Shown here one piece after another: positions 13,301 through 28,300 of a stretch of 64,000 nucleotides of DNA. Below the pieces are notes generated by a model. It was not told the origin of the DNA and searched no databases. It saw only the letters and a list, made by a program, of their open reading frames with translations. This DNA comes from Angiostrongylus vasorum. Its lineage: Eukaryota > Nematoda > Chromadorea > Rhabditida > Metastrongylidae. A program made the position numbers and the translations under genes. The DNA is taken from the NCBI GenBank assembly GCA_018806985.1, contig JADANN010000256.1, positions 2,145,501 to 2,209,500 on the forward strand, given 5' to 3'. Within the stretch, counting starts at the first letter, position 1. Each line of letters starts with the position of its first letter.

Positions 13301-16300
13301 TTTTATAGTCACCGGTTCCATCCGATAATATAAATCACTACAGCGAAACGAAATAAGAGTCTACATTGGTATAAAATTGAATTATGTAAGCATGTATAAT
13401 GTTGGTAGTAGAGAAATAAAGTTTGACACGTTTCCCGTTTCTACTGGAATGAAGTGCATTGATGGAATCTTCTATGTTGTCGGTCAAGAAAGTTTGAAAT
13501 GTATCACACACAGGACGAACAGATATGGAGAACAGAAGAATGGGTTATGGAAACCAACAATTGTTTAAGCGACCGAGATAAACAATCTTTGCCGTATCAC
13601 GGGAAGTACTGGACCGTCGCGGCGGCGATATTATTCAAGTTGCGATGCATACACATAAGAAATATCCGCCTGGTATTGAGGAATTTCAGTCATAAATGGA
13701 TATCTTGCGTGTTAGTTGCGAGGCAACGTGGCGAGTCCTCAGGTGATGGATAAGAGGTTGATCGCGCACCAAAAGCGACTTCATGCTTCCATGAGACGCA
13801 TGTTAGTCGAGGGGATGGACTTGCTTTATCTGGTGCGTTGATTTGGCATATAGTTTCTGTGTTTACGAGGACGTATTCATGCAGGCGTGGGTGGGTACAT
13901 TCTCTTTTATGCCGATTGTATTCCACGAGTCAGTTCGACCAAAAGCCTGCAATCGAGTGACAAGGAAGTATATGGGAGGCGAAAGGGAGTCACCTACAAC
14001 AAATAAGCTCCACGTCTCTTCGGGAGAGACTGGCAAGCAACCCGTGAGTATACCCAGCCCCACGTTCAGAGCTCAGGAAGCTATACGTAGGTATCAAACG
14101 CTAAACGCTGTAAAATAAGTGTGCTTCATTCCTCTTACTCCGAAAAACCCCCCAATACAAAAGCGGTGGTTGGGACGAGTTCGGAAAGGCTGCTATACTC
14201 TCCGGCCGATTCTTGGCTACATCTGAGTCCTCGATAGAAGATGTGATCATGCCAACAGAGATAAGCTAAGACGTCATCGAACTGGCTCAGACGAAAAGAC
14301 GTCGCACATTCAACGCCGTCTGAACATCGGTGATTTTTTCCTCGGAACATGCGACAATAGAGGAGTCGGTGGCGTCAGCATTTTCGTCAACACGAGCTCG
14401 GCTATGAGCATCGATTCATTCCAACAACTAAGATTTCGAATCAGACGTTTGTTGTTGAACAGATGTGGATGAATACCGGAACTGAAAATCTCCATCGCTC
14501 ACGAACTGGCATCAAGCTATAACGGATACGAAGTCGAAACGTTCTATATGGTTACGGAAAAGTTCTACAGAGAAGACCACACATTTTTGGTCATCATTGA
14601 GGATTTTAACGCTAAGATTAGACCTTTGAAGAATGTCACACTGGGACACATGGATTAGAATGGAACGAGCAAGATGAGCACCTGTCCGAGTTTATCACAA
14701 CGAACAAGACCTCCCACGGTAATTCGCATGCACCCTTCCTACTTATTGGAAGACTAGCAACACCATGTTATTTGTTCAAGAAGGTGAAACTCCTCGATAT
14801 TGGCACCTACCGCTCAATATGCTTACAGTCTGTCGTCTAGAAACTCTTCACTCAAATTCATTCTAAACGGGGTTGACAGAACACTAGACAAAGAACAGCA
14901 GTATGAGCAAGCAGAGTTTTAAAAACGATTCAGTACGACGGAATAAATTCACACGTTAACAAGTATCGCGAGAGTAGAAGAGACCGTTCTTATCGATTTA
15001 GATAAAGATTTTGACCGAGATGAGACAGAAGCAGCTATGAAAGCGTTAGACAGCCAGTTCATCCTTACTCAGCATATAGGGAATCTTCGTGAGCTGTATA
15101 AAAATTTCATGAGCAAAATATCATCATCCCACACTGATATTAACATCGACGTCAAAACAGCAGTTGGGCAAGGCTATACCATCTCGCCCAAATTATTTTC
15201 CTCCACCTTCGACAATGTCATTCGAACACTGGAGTGGGATAACATGGTAGTGAAAATCGATGGTCGGCAATTACACCATCTTCGCCCTGCTGATGACATC
15301 GTCCTTGTAACACCAAACAGTCATGCGGAACGAATGCTTGCCCACTTTGACAAAGTCTGTCGAAAGATTGGTCTTCGACTAAACCTCACAAAAACGATGT
15401 TCATGAAGGATTGGTTACCTATGCTCCATTCACGCTCAACGGAACGAATATCTCCGAAAGCTCCAGTTATGTCCATCTAGGTCGGGAAATCAACATGTTG
15501 AACGACCTAGCTCCAGAGTTGAGCAGAAGGAAACGAGCGGCCTAGGGAGCTTTCAAGATCATCGAAGTAGTAACGAGAAAAAAGAACACCCGACTCCGTG
15601 CCCACGTTTTCGACTCAACGGTACTTTCTTCCCTGACGCGTATGCATCAAAAACCTGGTCGCTGCGTAAGCAGGATGAAAGATCACTCAGCGCTATCGAA
15701 CGTGCAGTCGAAAGGACGATGCTACGAGTATCCCGTTTCACACAAGTAGGGGATGGGATCCGAAGCTCCGACCTGTGCCAACGATCAAAAATCAAAGATG
15801 CCGTTCTGCACGCCAAACAGTCGAAGACAAGGCGGGTCGGATATGTAACGTGTACGAACGACAACCCATGGCCGTTTGTGACTAGACTCCTTGTGAAGTT
15901 AAACGTCCTGTAGGAAGACCACTCACCCAATTCTCAGAGTTCTTCACGAAAATCCTGTGAGAAAAGTATGATGCTCATCAAGTTCCAAGAGTGAGCAAAA
16001 GCCACTAGGCTACTCTCCCACGCGACAGGGAGAAATGTACGATTTATTGGTTCCCGCTCGAGTTAGTTGACGAGCAATGGGATGACGGATGATAAAGACG
16101 ACGTGTAAGAAAACGTCGAGCAGCTACTACGAAAAAGTGGGGGAATGCAGATGCAAAGAACATTTTCCATATAAGAACCAATGTTGCCTATCAATTCTCG
16201 ATAAAATCCACATAAACTATCTGTGCAAGCAATTATATCGCGAGCACTTATTAATAATAGGCTGTTTTTTTTATGAACAAAGAAGAGGTTATTAACTGCA

Positions 16301-19300
16301 AGACGTACTGAATACAACACTAGCAGTTCGGCGGTTTAGCCTTCTTCAGAACTTGGAAGGGCTAAACTGATACACAATTCACTCAGCCAAACACTACGAG
16401 AACATTATCTTAAAAGGTACGATGTATCCTATCTCTTGGAAAGCGCGGGTAGAGAAATACGATGGCGAAACGGGTACATCACTATGTGCCCGTATAAAAA
16501 AACAACTAGAGGGTGCGCGTAGAGCTAAACAATCTACTCCACTAGGCACGCTTAGGACCCAAAGGATATAACGGAGAAGACTTCGAAGTAGTAGTAATAA
16601 CCTACGCATAGAAATCTAAAACTTCAGTGCGTAGAAGTCTTGATAAGTTTTGGATAAACTCCAAAAATCTAACACAGAGTCGTAAGAAGAAGTGCTTTGT
16701 GACCACGTTTGATCTCCCGTTACATCTCAGATTAATTTTCTGATTTGAACCATGAAGATTTCTCACCGATGGAAGACTGTGTGCGGCTGTTCTCCAGTAA
16801 TAATTCGAGGACTTAAAAACAACAAAACGATGAGTGTTTAGGAGAAGTTGTTCATTATGCGAATAAAACTTAAGTATCACGTTTTGTTTGCTGCGGTTAC
16901 GATAGTGCTGTACTGAGTGGATTACGTCTCAATTCCAGCTTTCCACGCTCTCAAGAAGGCAACACTGTTGAAACGTGAGCCAGTGTTGTACTGAATAAAC
17001 CTTGCCGTAGACAACCTGTTGTTTGCTCACCAAAACAGTGCGTTACATCGGTTTCACATGAACTCTGTGTTCAAGCTATTCCACCACTATTCGATAAACT
17101 CTCTTTTGAACAAAGCTTCTTGTATACCGTATTTTCTGATGTATTTCTTCGTAGGCACAGTGTCATGTTTTAAAGCAGCTCTATCAAAATGTAATATCTG
17201 AGGAATTTTCTAGAATCTCCCACTTGAGCATTAACACTAGTTTTGATAGCAAACAATCCACCCATCAAAGAAGGCGTATAAGCATCAGCATCATATCCCT
17301 CAGTTCGCTCAAGCAATGTTCTTAAAGTCTGCAGCCTTTGATTTCTTTTCCCATTTCACGTAGTAGAATTCCACTCGGAGCTTTCCATCAATAAAAACAG
17401 GATTAACGCCAATTGTACGTTATGTCTTTCCCACTTTAATCATCGATGTCCTACTTACTCCTATTGTTTGCTATAGTTGTTGTTCATCGTCCCAACGGTT
17501 TACCGCCTCATCATGGCTGGGAGGTGTTCCTGGGTGTCGGACTGCGATGTACAGCGGGGGGATTCGTCCCCCCGGCAGGGTCTCCTAAGCTGAGGAGTCC
17601 GGCGTTTTCATCAGGAAGCCTAGCTAAGAGTAAACCAATACCAGGATTCGCCACCGTCCTGGTATCAAAATCGCATGGTGGCAAAATCTTCCTCTGATCC
17701 ACAAGGGCTACGGCTGCCCGTTGTGGTGAGGAACTGGGCAGACTTTCGCCAGGCTGACCTCAGGATTCCAGGGAGACACAATGGCTTAACCAGCAAATCT
17801 TCGATAAACGGTGATTATGCTGGAGCCCGCACAACCAGTGAGGATGGGCCGTTCAAGTGTCAAGTGTCAAGTTGTTGTTCATATCACTCCCACAGTCTAT
17901 TCTATAAGCCACCCCTTCATTTTCAATGCAATTTCTTAATCACCATTTATCCTTGCTCATTGTTTCTGTTATCGTCTTGTCACTTATACTCTTTTGGTAT
18001 CGTCATATTGTTATTGCTGTGTCGATGTCATTGCGGCACATCAACGTTTAATTTTCCAAGTTTGAGATTTCCTCTATGCTCGTACGAAGTCGAGCATTCA
18101 TCTCAAGTTGGTGGCTTTTTGGTACTGTCAGCTGACTCGAACTATTGTATTCTACGGAGTTAATCACCACAGGAGATGCCTAAGTTAGTGGTCCTAATCT
18201 AATCGAGTTTGATTCTGATTCAGATGCAAGGCTTAAAGGTGTCTACACAGTCAACCTATCACGCTCTGGAAGATAGCGATCGACAATCAAGGAAAGGGTG
18301 TTGTCTAGAATGTTTCAACAGTTGTTACATAAATGACTGATTGTAGAAGTTATGTTGTTAAATTTAACTGAGCAATATAAATTGTAAACGGTGGAGAACT
18401 GTAGTGGTTGTAATTCTACGTAATTTTTGTGTAAAGAAAAGCGCTTTGTAAAGATTGACGGTCGCACGATCACCTGTATCACCTGTAGTCCCGTTGATCG
18501 TCGAGTGACTCGAGCGGGCGCCAAGTAAATCTTCTATTTTTCCCTGTCGCGTGCAAGAGTAGCCCAGTGTGTTGTGCTCACTCCAGGGACTCGTCGAGCA
18601 TCATCTTTCTTCTAGGTTCTTCGTGAAGAACTCTGACCATCGGGTTGGTGGTCTTCCTGCAGCACGTTTGACATCCCGAGGAATCCAGTCACTAACGGCT
18701 CTTGTCCATCCGTTGTCGTTCATACGCATTACGTATCCGGCCCACCTTATCTTCGACTGTTTGGGGTACAGAATGGCATCCTTGATTTTTGATCGTTGAC
18801 GTAGGTGGGAGCCTCGGATGCCATCCCTCACCTGCGTGACACGGGACACTCCCAGCATCGCCCCCCCGACTGCGCGTTCAATAGTGCTAAGCGATCCTTC
18901 ATCCTGCTTACCTATCGACCAGGTTTCTAACGCATACATTGGGGCAGGAAGTACCGTTGAGTCGAAAAGGTGGGCACAGAATCGGGTGTTCCTTGTTCTC
19001 TTCACTACATCCTCGATGCTCTTAAAAGCACCCCCAAGCCGCTCGTTTCCTTCTGCTCAGCTCTGGAGCCAGGTCGTTCATCATATTGATTTCCCGACCT
19101 AGATAGACATAACTAGAGGATTCGGAGATACTCGTTCCATCGAGCATGAATGGGGCATGCGAAACCAATCCGTTCCTCATGAACATCGTTTTTGTGAGGT
19201 TTAGTCGAAGACCAATCTTTCCACAGGCTTTATCAAAGTCGGCAAGCATACGCTCCGCTTGGCTAATGTGTTATAAGGACGATGTCATTAGTAAAGTGAA

Positions 19301-22300
19301 GATGATGTGACTGCCGACCATTGATTTTCACTCCCGTATTATCCCATTCCAATGTACGCATGACGTTCTAGAGAGTGGCGGTAAATAATTTTGGCGAGAT
19401 GGTATCGCCTTGCCCAACCCCTCTTTTGACGTCAACGTTAATATCGTTGTAGACCTAGATAATGGGATATCGTACGATACGATCACTAATTATATGGTGG
19501 ATAGGCTATCAGAGGAACATTTTAGAAAAACCTAGGAAAAAAGAATGCACGTCAAAATAAAGTACAGAAGGAAATGAGTCATATTTGACTCATACCGGAA
19601 CCAATAAGTTAAAAATTTTCTCCTGATTATTTACATATGGATATGACTCCTTTGAATTTAATGCACGTCTTTCTCCTTCATTACGAAACCTGTGGTACAT
19701 ACCAAGCATGGGACGGAAACATGGCGCAATCACTGCAATTTCCACTGCGGTATCACGAACTTCCCAGTTCGAATGAGATATGGCTGAAATGGCCCATATT
19801 CGATATAGCACAGTAAAAGTAAACATTCTGGATTACAAAGATAAACGACTTTCACCTCAATAATGTGTGAAATTTACAATACCATGGACTGCGTCAGGGT
19901 CCGAGTACCGGAAGACATACCATTCAATAATATGGGCAAGGCTCCGGTCCGACCCCACACTGGATCACCAAAGCCTTCAACTCCCATGGAGTCAAGGAAC
20001 TGCTGCCAGAATTGCTGAAGAGCTTCTTCGAATTCGAATAAACGCTAGCTACTCCAAGTGGTGAAGATCAAAGAATGTCCTAGCACGGCTATCCCAGGAT
20101 TCCAAGCAGAACCTGTTCACCCAACATTTAGCACAATTGATAAAGGAGATCAAAATCCTCGGTAACAGCACAACACAATTACAAACCCGAATACCTTGGC
20201 GAATGATAGATGCTAGAAAGCGAATAGAATGAAAGAAGCGTCGGAATCCGAACAATATGTATCGAGAGCTCATGCGAAATAAAATAGAAATAAATGTACT
20301 ACATTACAGCCGCCGACATGATAAAGCGATAAAAGAGAGCAGTATCTTCCTGTGCCAAATTCTTTAGGAAAGGTACTTGCAGCATGCGTTTATTACCAGC
20401 TGTATGATGCTTTGGACTCCTTTGATCAGTTGTTTGTACCCTCAGCCTCACCCTCCTCAAATTAGCCTTTGTAGATAGGTTTCCCGCCTTGCAAATCGGC
20501 TTTTTCAAGACGGCCGCAATTCATGTCATGGTGTTTTCTTAGCTGGTGTTTGTATGGAATTGTCGAACCCAGTTACCAAGTCCATGTTTCAAAAATGAAA
20601 CCTCAGTTGCAATTCCCGGTCCAATACATTGGAATTGAGTATGCCAAGTAATAGAAAATGAGTAATTCCAAATGTTTACTACGCCTTGTACGTTAATAAG
20701 AAAGAGCCCAAACCTTTTTTGACTTCTACAGCAATCCTATCACGAATAACGGTCATGGCTGCATGGCTTAAGCAATCAGCACCGTGCACCTTGCACACGG
20801 CTTCTATTAAGGAAGGGCATTCCTCAATACAAAGTGGTTAAGAATGTAATGGAACGAAACTGTAGAAGCAGATGTACATCAAGGGAACATATGAAATAAC
20901 AAGAAACAAGAACAACATCTACTACAATGCAAATGGTGGCAAATTTTCCAATTGGATCAGTTAGTCAACTAGATAAATTAATTAAAACGGCTTTAAAAAA
21001 TCTTACCAATAATCTGGAAAAACAATGGTCCAGTACCGCAGACATCTCACTAAGAGTGAGACGAGCGGATAACTTCGATAACATTGACTGCAGGTCTGAC
21101 AGCGGTGAACGACGTCGATCCATTAAAACCTGACGGACTCTTGGAAGATACTCGCGGAGCGCCTAAAACGTTTACCCGCTTAGAACATCTGCTTTCGTAT
21201 GTAATAATGCTTAATAAACTTCGAACCAAAAGCACTCTTTTTTTTGGGGAGGGGAGGAACAACGCTCTATTACAATATTTCAGCTTAATATAATGTAAGA
21301 CGTATGAGAGGGATCGAATGTTCACTATAGTAAAGCATTAAAACATTAATTCTTTAGAACGATGAAGAAAACAACGAAGACGATTGTATAACACACTTGG
21401 AGAAATTAATATGATATTCCCAATATTTAGGCTCTGTTATTCTTTAAATTCCAGATTCTTTCCTATCAGCCGTAGCTTAAAGAGTCAAAACTAAACCACG
21501 CTGTTATAAACCGTAGATGTGGTTCACTATTTGTGCTTAGTCCTCGACATCAGAGTATGCCGGTATCCCCCCTTCTCATTTTATAACTGCGATATCGAAG
21601 ACTAAAGGTGCGAAAACCGTACGTCATTCCTAACCTCCCAACGGTTTACCGCCTCACCGTGGCTGGGATGTGTTCCTGGGTGTCGGGATGCGATGTAAAG
21701 CAGGGGGATTGCTCCATTCGGCAGGGTCTCCCAAGCTGAAAAGGAGTTTGATATTTCCATCAGGAAGCCCAGCTAAGAGTAAACCAATATCAGGATCGAC
21801 CACCGTCCTGGTGCGAACTAGTCGCATGATGACAAACCTCTCTGCTCCACGTACACGGCAACTACCTTGGGGACGACGTCGGCAGACTGCCTAGGCTGAC
21901 CTCGGGACTCCAGGGAATCACGGTGGCTAAAGCAGCAGAACTCCAACAAAATACAGATTATTCTGGGGCCCGCACAAACAGTGAGGATGGGCCGTGCAAG
22001 TATCCAAGTAAGGTGTCGAAGAGATCACTGGAGATACAACGAAGCAAAAGAAATCTTGTCCTGAAATTTTTAGCATAACCTACCGACGCCCCTCACTGCG
22101 TGCACTTGAAGTCACAGATGATTCACGGGACAGTCAAGCGCCCTACTACCAAAATTGAAACAGCATCCTTTGATGGATGTTCGCTCCTTAATCCAGTTTC
22201 TTTTCAGTACTTTATTCCGTAATTCCTATCTCATATAAAGCGTCTACATTTCTATTCTCAACGTGTCTTATATGTTATTCTATGTATTTTTCCATGACTA

Positions 22301-25300
22301 CTCAATTTTGCTATAATTTTGGGACATTTCCACCTCATATTGCGGGAAAAAGCTCGCCTTTCACCTAGTCACGGAGCCCCCAGCTTTGGTGATAGGTTCT
22401 GCATGATACCTATAACTCGGTACGCTCATGTTTTTTTAAAAATTAACTGGCCATTCCACACGGCAACCATAATTCATTACGTCATTTGGAAAAAAAAATC
22501 AAATATTTACTGAACACCAAAAATTTACGCGTTTGAATTAAATTGGAGACAGATGAAATGACACTTATTTTTGGACGTTTCATAAGAGAGAACAAGATGT
22601 CAAAGATGCTGAGAACGACGACAAATCCGGTTTGCTTTTCGTCGAAAGGTCTGAACGAAGTGAATCGGAGAGTGGCCATTAATTTGAGCATAACGAGATC
22701 GACAGTGAGTGGTTAAACTTTGTGTTTCCTCATAACCTTTGGAACTTCCATGACAACATCTGGAGTAGAACTACAATGATGGTGATGTTTGCAAAACTTC
22801 GGACCTCAGGTGTCTGCAGCACGGATCGAACCTCGTTATTAGCCTTTCCGGAGGCTAGCCTGTTCACCACCATTTCGTTTCGCCCTTTCTCTCAGCCGTG
22901 CAAATTTGTGCTCTCCAGGTCAATCCCGTTGATGGGTGATTGCTGGCAGCGCCTATAAAAGACGGCTGGGAGAAAAGCTAAACGATGGACACGCATGGTG
23001 TGGTGATGAACACGTTAGCCCGCGAAAAGGATAATAACGAGGTTCGCTCCCCGCCACAGACACCTGTGGTCCGGAGTTTTACAAATATTTCAGCATCATT
23101 GTAGTTGTATTTCACATCATACCCTGCCATGAAAAAAGAATAGGCGGTAAGTAAAAAGGTGGCTCCAATCTGGAGTATTTCAACTGTTCCTGCTGAGATG
23201 CTGAGAACTGATATAATTTCATGAGTTATTTACTTATAGCTGATCAATATTGTGATTTATTGATAAGTTTAGGGTAACCTATCCTAGTCCATGTGGTGCA
23301 CCACTGCACTGAACTGGAGTCAATCAACTACGAAGATGAACACCACAAGAATAAACACTCAAAACCTCAGTTCATAGCAGTTCTGAAAAAGGCGAAGGCA
23401 ACGAAACGTTTTCTCCTACAGAGTATTGTAAGAAACTCGTGTTAGCCTACGAAATGAAAAACGAAACAGAAAGAGAACAAGTCAGTTTTTAAAACGGAAA
23501 CAGAATAAAATTTACACCTCCTTCTATGAATGCAACATCGATTGTTCACTCTAGAGTTCGATGAACATGTAATAACACATGTTCTGGCAGTAGATCAACG
23601 ACAGGAACCACTAGAACACAAAATGGAGACTCGCTCTCCTAGTGATAAGAGCTGTCGATTGCTTTGGATACGATGTAAAAAGGTTCTAGAAATAAAAACT
23701 CGGAACTCCATGTAAAAGCATTCTTGGCCACCTTTAACATTTCAGCACAGAAGGAAGGCTTCAAAACATCAGACTGCATCTGAATCCACATAGGAACCCA
23801 ATAATCACTATTAATAACGAATGACAAGGCAAGTAAAGGAACGAAAGAAGTGCCGAGGGCAGCTCCATCCATGAGGATTACCCATCCAAGAATCTACGCA
23901 TTAGATGCTGAGATTTCTGTGCACTGAGACGCAGCGGCATTAAATATACAACTTTAGGTACAACCCAAAATACTGAAATGTGCAAATATGCTAAAACATA
24001 ACCGAACCCCCGACATTGCGATATGAGTATAACAAGAAATGTCCTACCTTGTCATCTAGTAGCTCGATTACATCAACGAACCACCCCAACTTCATACACG
24101 GAGACAGAAATACGGAAGCAAGTAGGTCGTCTACATCATTACGCCTAAGAATAGTCATATCAATGAAGCCTACATTACAAACAAAGATCTCCCTTGTTAA
24201 AAAGGCTAAGCAGAAGGCCAATTGAAGAATTTAAGGCAAGATTGAATAACAAAAAATTATGAAGCAGCAATTTAGGCTTCGTTGGAAACAAAAGAATTGA
24301 TGAAATATTCAAGACAAATTTCAAGATTATCTTTTTAGCGGATAATTTTCCGACTCTGCTATACTAAGATCACACTTGGACCGTCCGTCCTCAATGGTTG
24401 TGCGGACCCCAGCATAATTTCCACTTTTTCGTAGTTTTGCTGGTTTAGCCATTGTGGTTCCATGGAGTCCTGTAGTCAGCTCGGCAAAAGTCTGCCCTAG
24501 GTCGTCAGGAGATTTGCCACCATGCGACTAGTTTAGAACCATGATGGTGGTGGATCCTGGTATTGCGAACTCTTTGCTGGGCTTCTTAATGAAAACTCCG
24601 AATTCCTCATCTTCGGAGACCCTGATGGGAGGATGAATCCTGTACATCGAAGCCCGACAGCCAGGAACAACTCCCAGCCACCACGGGACGGTAACCGTTG
24701 GAAGGACGATCACACTGTGTTTAAGAAATGAGCTTATAGAAAGGTTTATGACTAAAACGACACGTGAACTTGACGCATCATACCAAATTGCTGCCATCGG
24801 GTTCTTTCGCAAAAAGTGTCACACTCGCTCTCAAAACCACCCACCCCAACATGGCTATGTATTGTCTCAACGTTATCACTTTCCAGTGCTCACATTTCTT
24901 AGATTATGGACTAGAACGAAATTGGCATTGGTTAGCTATACTTACCTTGTTGACTGTTGCAAATGTTTTATGATCAACTGACACCTCGCTGATTCATCCT
25001 TCCATTTGCTAGGCGAAAGATCACCCACCAACTCCATGTCCGGTCTTCATAAGAAATGAAAGGAAAAGCCGTATAAAATAGTAATGCCGAAGCTCGGAAA
25101 AGTTGTTGAAATGTTATTGTGCTTTAGATCTACAAAAAAAGTTCAATAATAATGATACATACTGCACTTTTGCAGCCAACTCGTAGACGACATCACCAGC
25201 CATACGGATCGACTGCACGGTACTCATGATAACTCGAACATGGTCACCGCTCAACTGATGAGCAAAACGCATTAGCACACGAGCGGCATCGTTCCTCACA

Positions 25301-28300
25301 TGCGTGGAGTCCTAGATGGTACAAGCAGTCGATTACACTAAAACATTTAGTCCGTTTTACTGCGAAGTATTTCCTTGAAACTCGAATGCAAGGAATGTGT
25401 AGACTCCAGACCAATTTCGGTTTGATTGATATGATTGATATGTTGCTGCAAAGTCAAGATTTCTAGGGACCCAAGAGAGCCGTGACAGCTGTTTCTTATG
25501 CCGTCGTCCGTTGTTCCAAGCTGCTTCCAAGATGACGAGAAATCCTTAGGTGAGTTCGCCCTTAGCTGGTCCCTCTTGCCATAAATCGCAATCCAAAACC
25601 TACGCCACAGCAAGTCGGTGAAGTACCAAAGTCGGCTACTACTAATATCGTCTTAAATTCCCGTTTACCGTAATCAACAGGCATAAAATTCTGGTAAAGT
25701 GCACTTTGTATCCAAAGACGAAAAAAAAGGTATATTCACAGTCAATACGGCAGTTGCAGATAAAATGCTCACCGTGCGGGAGAACAATTCCACGACGGTT
25801 AGCAGAAACAGCTGCACGTCCCCACTGTCTTTCATCAGACATAGAAAATCACTAATTTGACGTCGGATGAAGATACTGACACCTTCATTAGACAGAAGTG
25901 AAACAGACCAAAGAATTACGTCTGGAAAAATCACAAATCGCAAACAAATAAATTAAAAAATGAACTACCTTCATGGTAGTAGAAGGTAGAAGAAAACGTC
26001 AACCTTTCCATTCGCCTTTTCGTCTGAAGCGATAACATGATGTATACAGTGCGAGAAGGTCGGATAGCACTTTAGCCGGTCGATTTTGTTGCAGTAGTAC
26101 TTCAGTACGCTCCAACTGCCTAGCAACGTCCATTCCATCATTACTGAGAGACTGACAGTATTTCGAATAAAGACGGATCAGTAGGGAGACAGCCACAGAA
26201 GCATCAGTTTCGAAGTTTATGGATGAGAAACTCTTCTTGACGAAATCAGTTAGTCGACAATCTGAAAAGTCGAGGATTTGTAAATTAAAATTCTTGATGA
26301 AAATAATGGCAGGAAGAACCTCCTCCAACAGAAATCAACGATATCCATAAAGAAAGCGGAAATCCTAAGCGGCAGTAACTGCGGTATTGTTCATACGATT
26401 TTTTTTAACTTCCAGTAAATTCGTACATACTTGAGAATCTTCCTCGTCGACTAGAAATCTACGTGTCTGGTGTGAACTTGCATTTAATTCTGGAGTCGAC
26501 TCATTGAATGAGGTGCGAGTGATTGTTAAACATTCGAAGGCTAAACTGAACTGAACCGTTCTACTTAATTAGTGATTAGTTTACATGAGGTTGCTGGAAA
26601 TCTTCATCATTGCCAAGCTTTCGACGGTTTCTTTAGACTTATGGTTATTCGAGTCGAATGTCCACAGCAGTTGTTTCATCTTGCGACGTCGGTCTTCGTA
26701 GTCGTCGTCACATCGAGTCGAATCGAGTGGAGTAGAGCACCTCACGAATGATGTAGCGTCACCAAGCATTGGCCTTTTATACACAACGGCGGTTTCCCAG
26801 GAAAAAAGGACTGCCCTTGATCGATTATCAATTGAAATTAAAATGATGCTACTCCAGACCATCACTGAATGTTTCTTGGATCTAGCTCTGAAGGAGGTGA
26901 AACCACTGTAACGTTAGCCACAATAAGGATCTGTAACAACATAGTGTAAGATCGTCAATAAAGTAACACCTTGAAAACCCATGGTGAGGTTCATGAAAGC
27001 AGGTACTGACGTTGTTTCACTGAACTCTTTTCTAATGCAACGAAAACCCATTACAGTCAACGGCTCGGATATACCTGCACATAAAGCAAACAACAAGAAA
27101 GAACGTCAGAGACTAAGTTAACTGCATGGATCAGTGGAAAATTCTTTGTGAGCAAGATATAATGTTCGGAAATTTGAATGGGACGCCTTCAAGCGTCGTA
27201 TAGGCTCTGCAACGTCCTCTATATGTACTGCTCTCTTGTCGTCCAAATAGCGTCGGTTTCAAGCAGAGTGAGGTCTCCGAGTACTATTTGACGAATCCAT
27301 GGATTATTAACTGTCCGGAATAAAGTAGTTGGTTCCCATGAGCTGAAAACATTCCTCCACCCCAGAGCAGTTTTATCCTTTGTCGTCCACTTTGAGGTTC
27401 TCTCATTCAACTGTCACCAACTGTTCTCATAACATGAACGGCTCATCCATGTTTCGTATCCAACGTACTTTGTTATTGAGGAGAACACGGCACAGGCACT
27501 ACGCATTGCAACAGGCATTAGGCACTTTATTGAGGGAACGACTTTTTACAAAGGCTCCAGTGTCTAATTCAGACGACAGCAACATTTCAAGAAACATTTT
27601 TCAAAGGGTCTATCGTTGAACATCACGTCTCACCTGAATGGAAGAGAGCCAAGAAGATTGTTCAGTCCAACTGGCAACTACAAAATTTCAAATCTGTCAC
27701 TTTACTAGCAACTTCTTTGAGCAGTCCAAACAGCCCTGGTCTTAAGAGGACTATACTATAGAGTACTCTTCTGCGTAACTCCTCCTTCATGTCCTTCATG
27801 TTCATTGAACTCTTAAACACACGAGGATAGGTTTTGCATAGTTAAAGATATAAATAAATAAAGAAGAAAAGATTGAATGAAGCATAAATCGGATGCAGAG
27901 TGAGTTCGTGAGAAACCCATGGTGACAACGTGTGCAGATCGGAGATAGTTCTCCGATTAGACAGACCACCTCGTATCGTGTATGTCCGACGTTCAGTGGG
28001 CATGGAGAATAACGTGAAGTTGAATGGAAGCAGGAGAGTAGCATAAGCCACATTGGAGCCTCCCAAAGAAGCCACCAACAAACTGACGCTTCCGCAACTC
28101 CGGTCTCACCTTTTCGACTTAGTTGTGCTCCTTGTACCGTGTTAACCAGCAAAGAACTGCTAATAGCGCGTTTGTTCCTCACCAGAGATACCTGCGGTCC
28201 GGATTTTCCTATCTCAGCATCACTGTAGTTGTACCACATATAATACGCTGCCGTGAAAAAGTGATAGGCAGTAAATAATAAGTTATACGCTGCAAAGTAA

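Noticed and set aside
17675..18163. 162-codon plus-strand frame
   Set aside because: It starts inside SINE-4 and continues into T-rich sequence. The composition is not protein-like.
23639..23872. Minus-strand 77-codon frame as a BRAT1-like exon
   Set aside because: The exons at 24048 and 21162 already join in phase 0 and the block lacks convincing splice sites.
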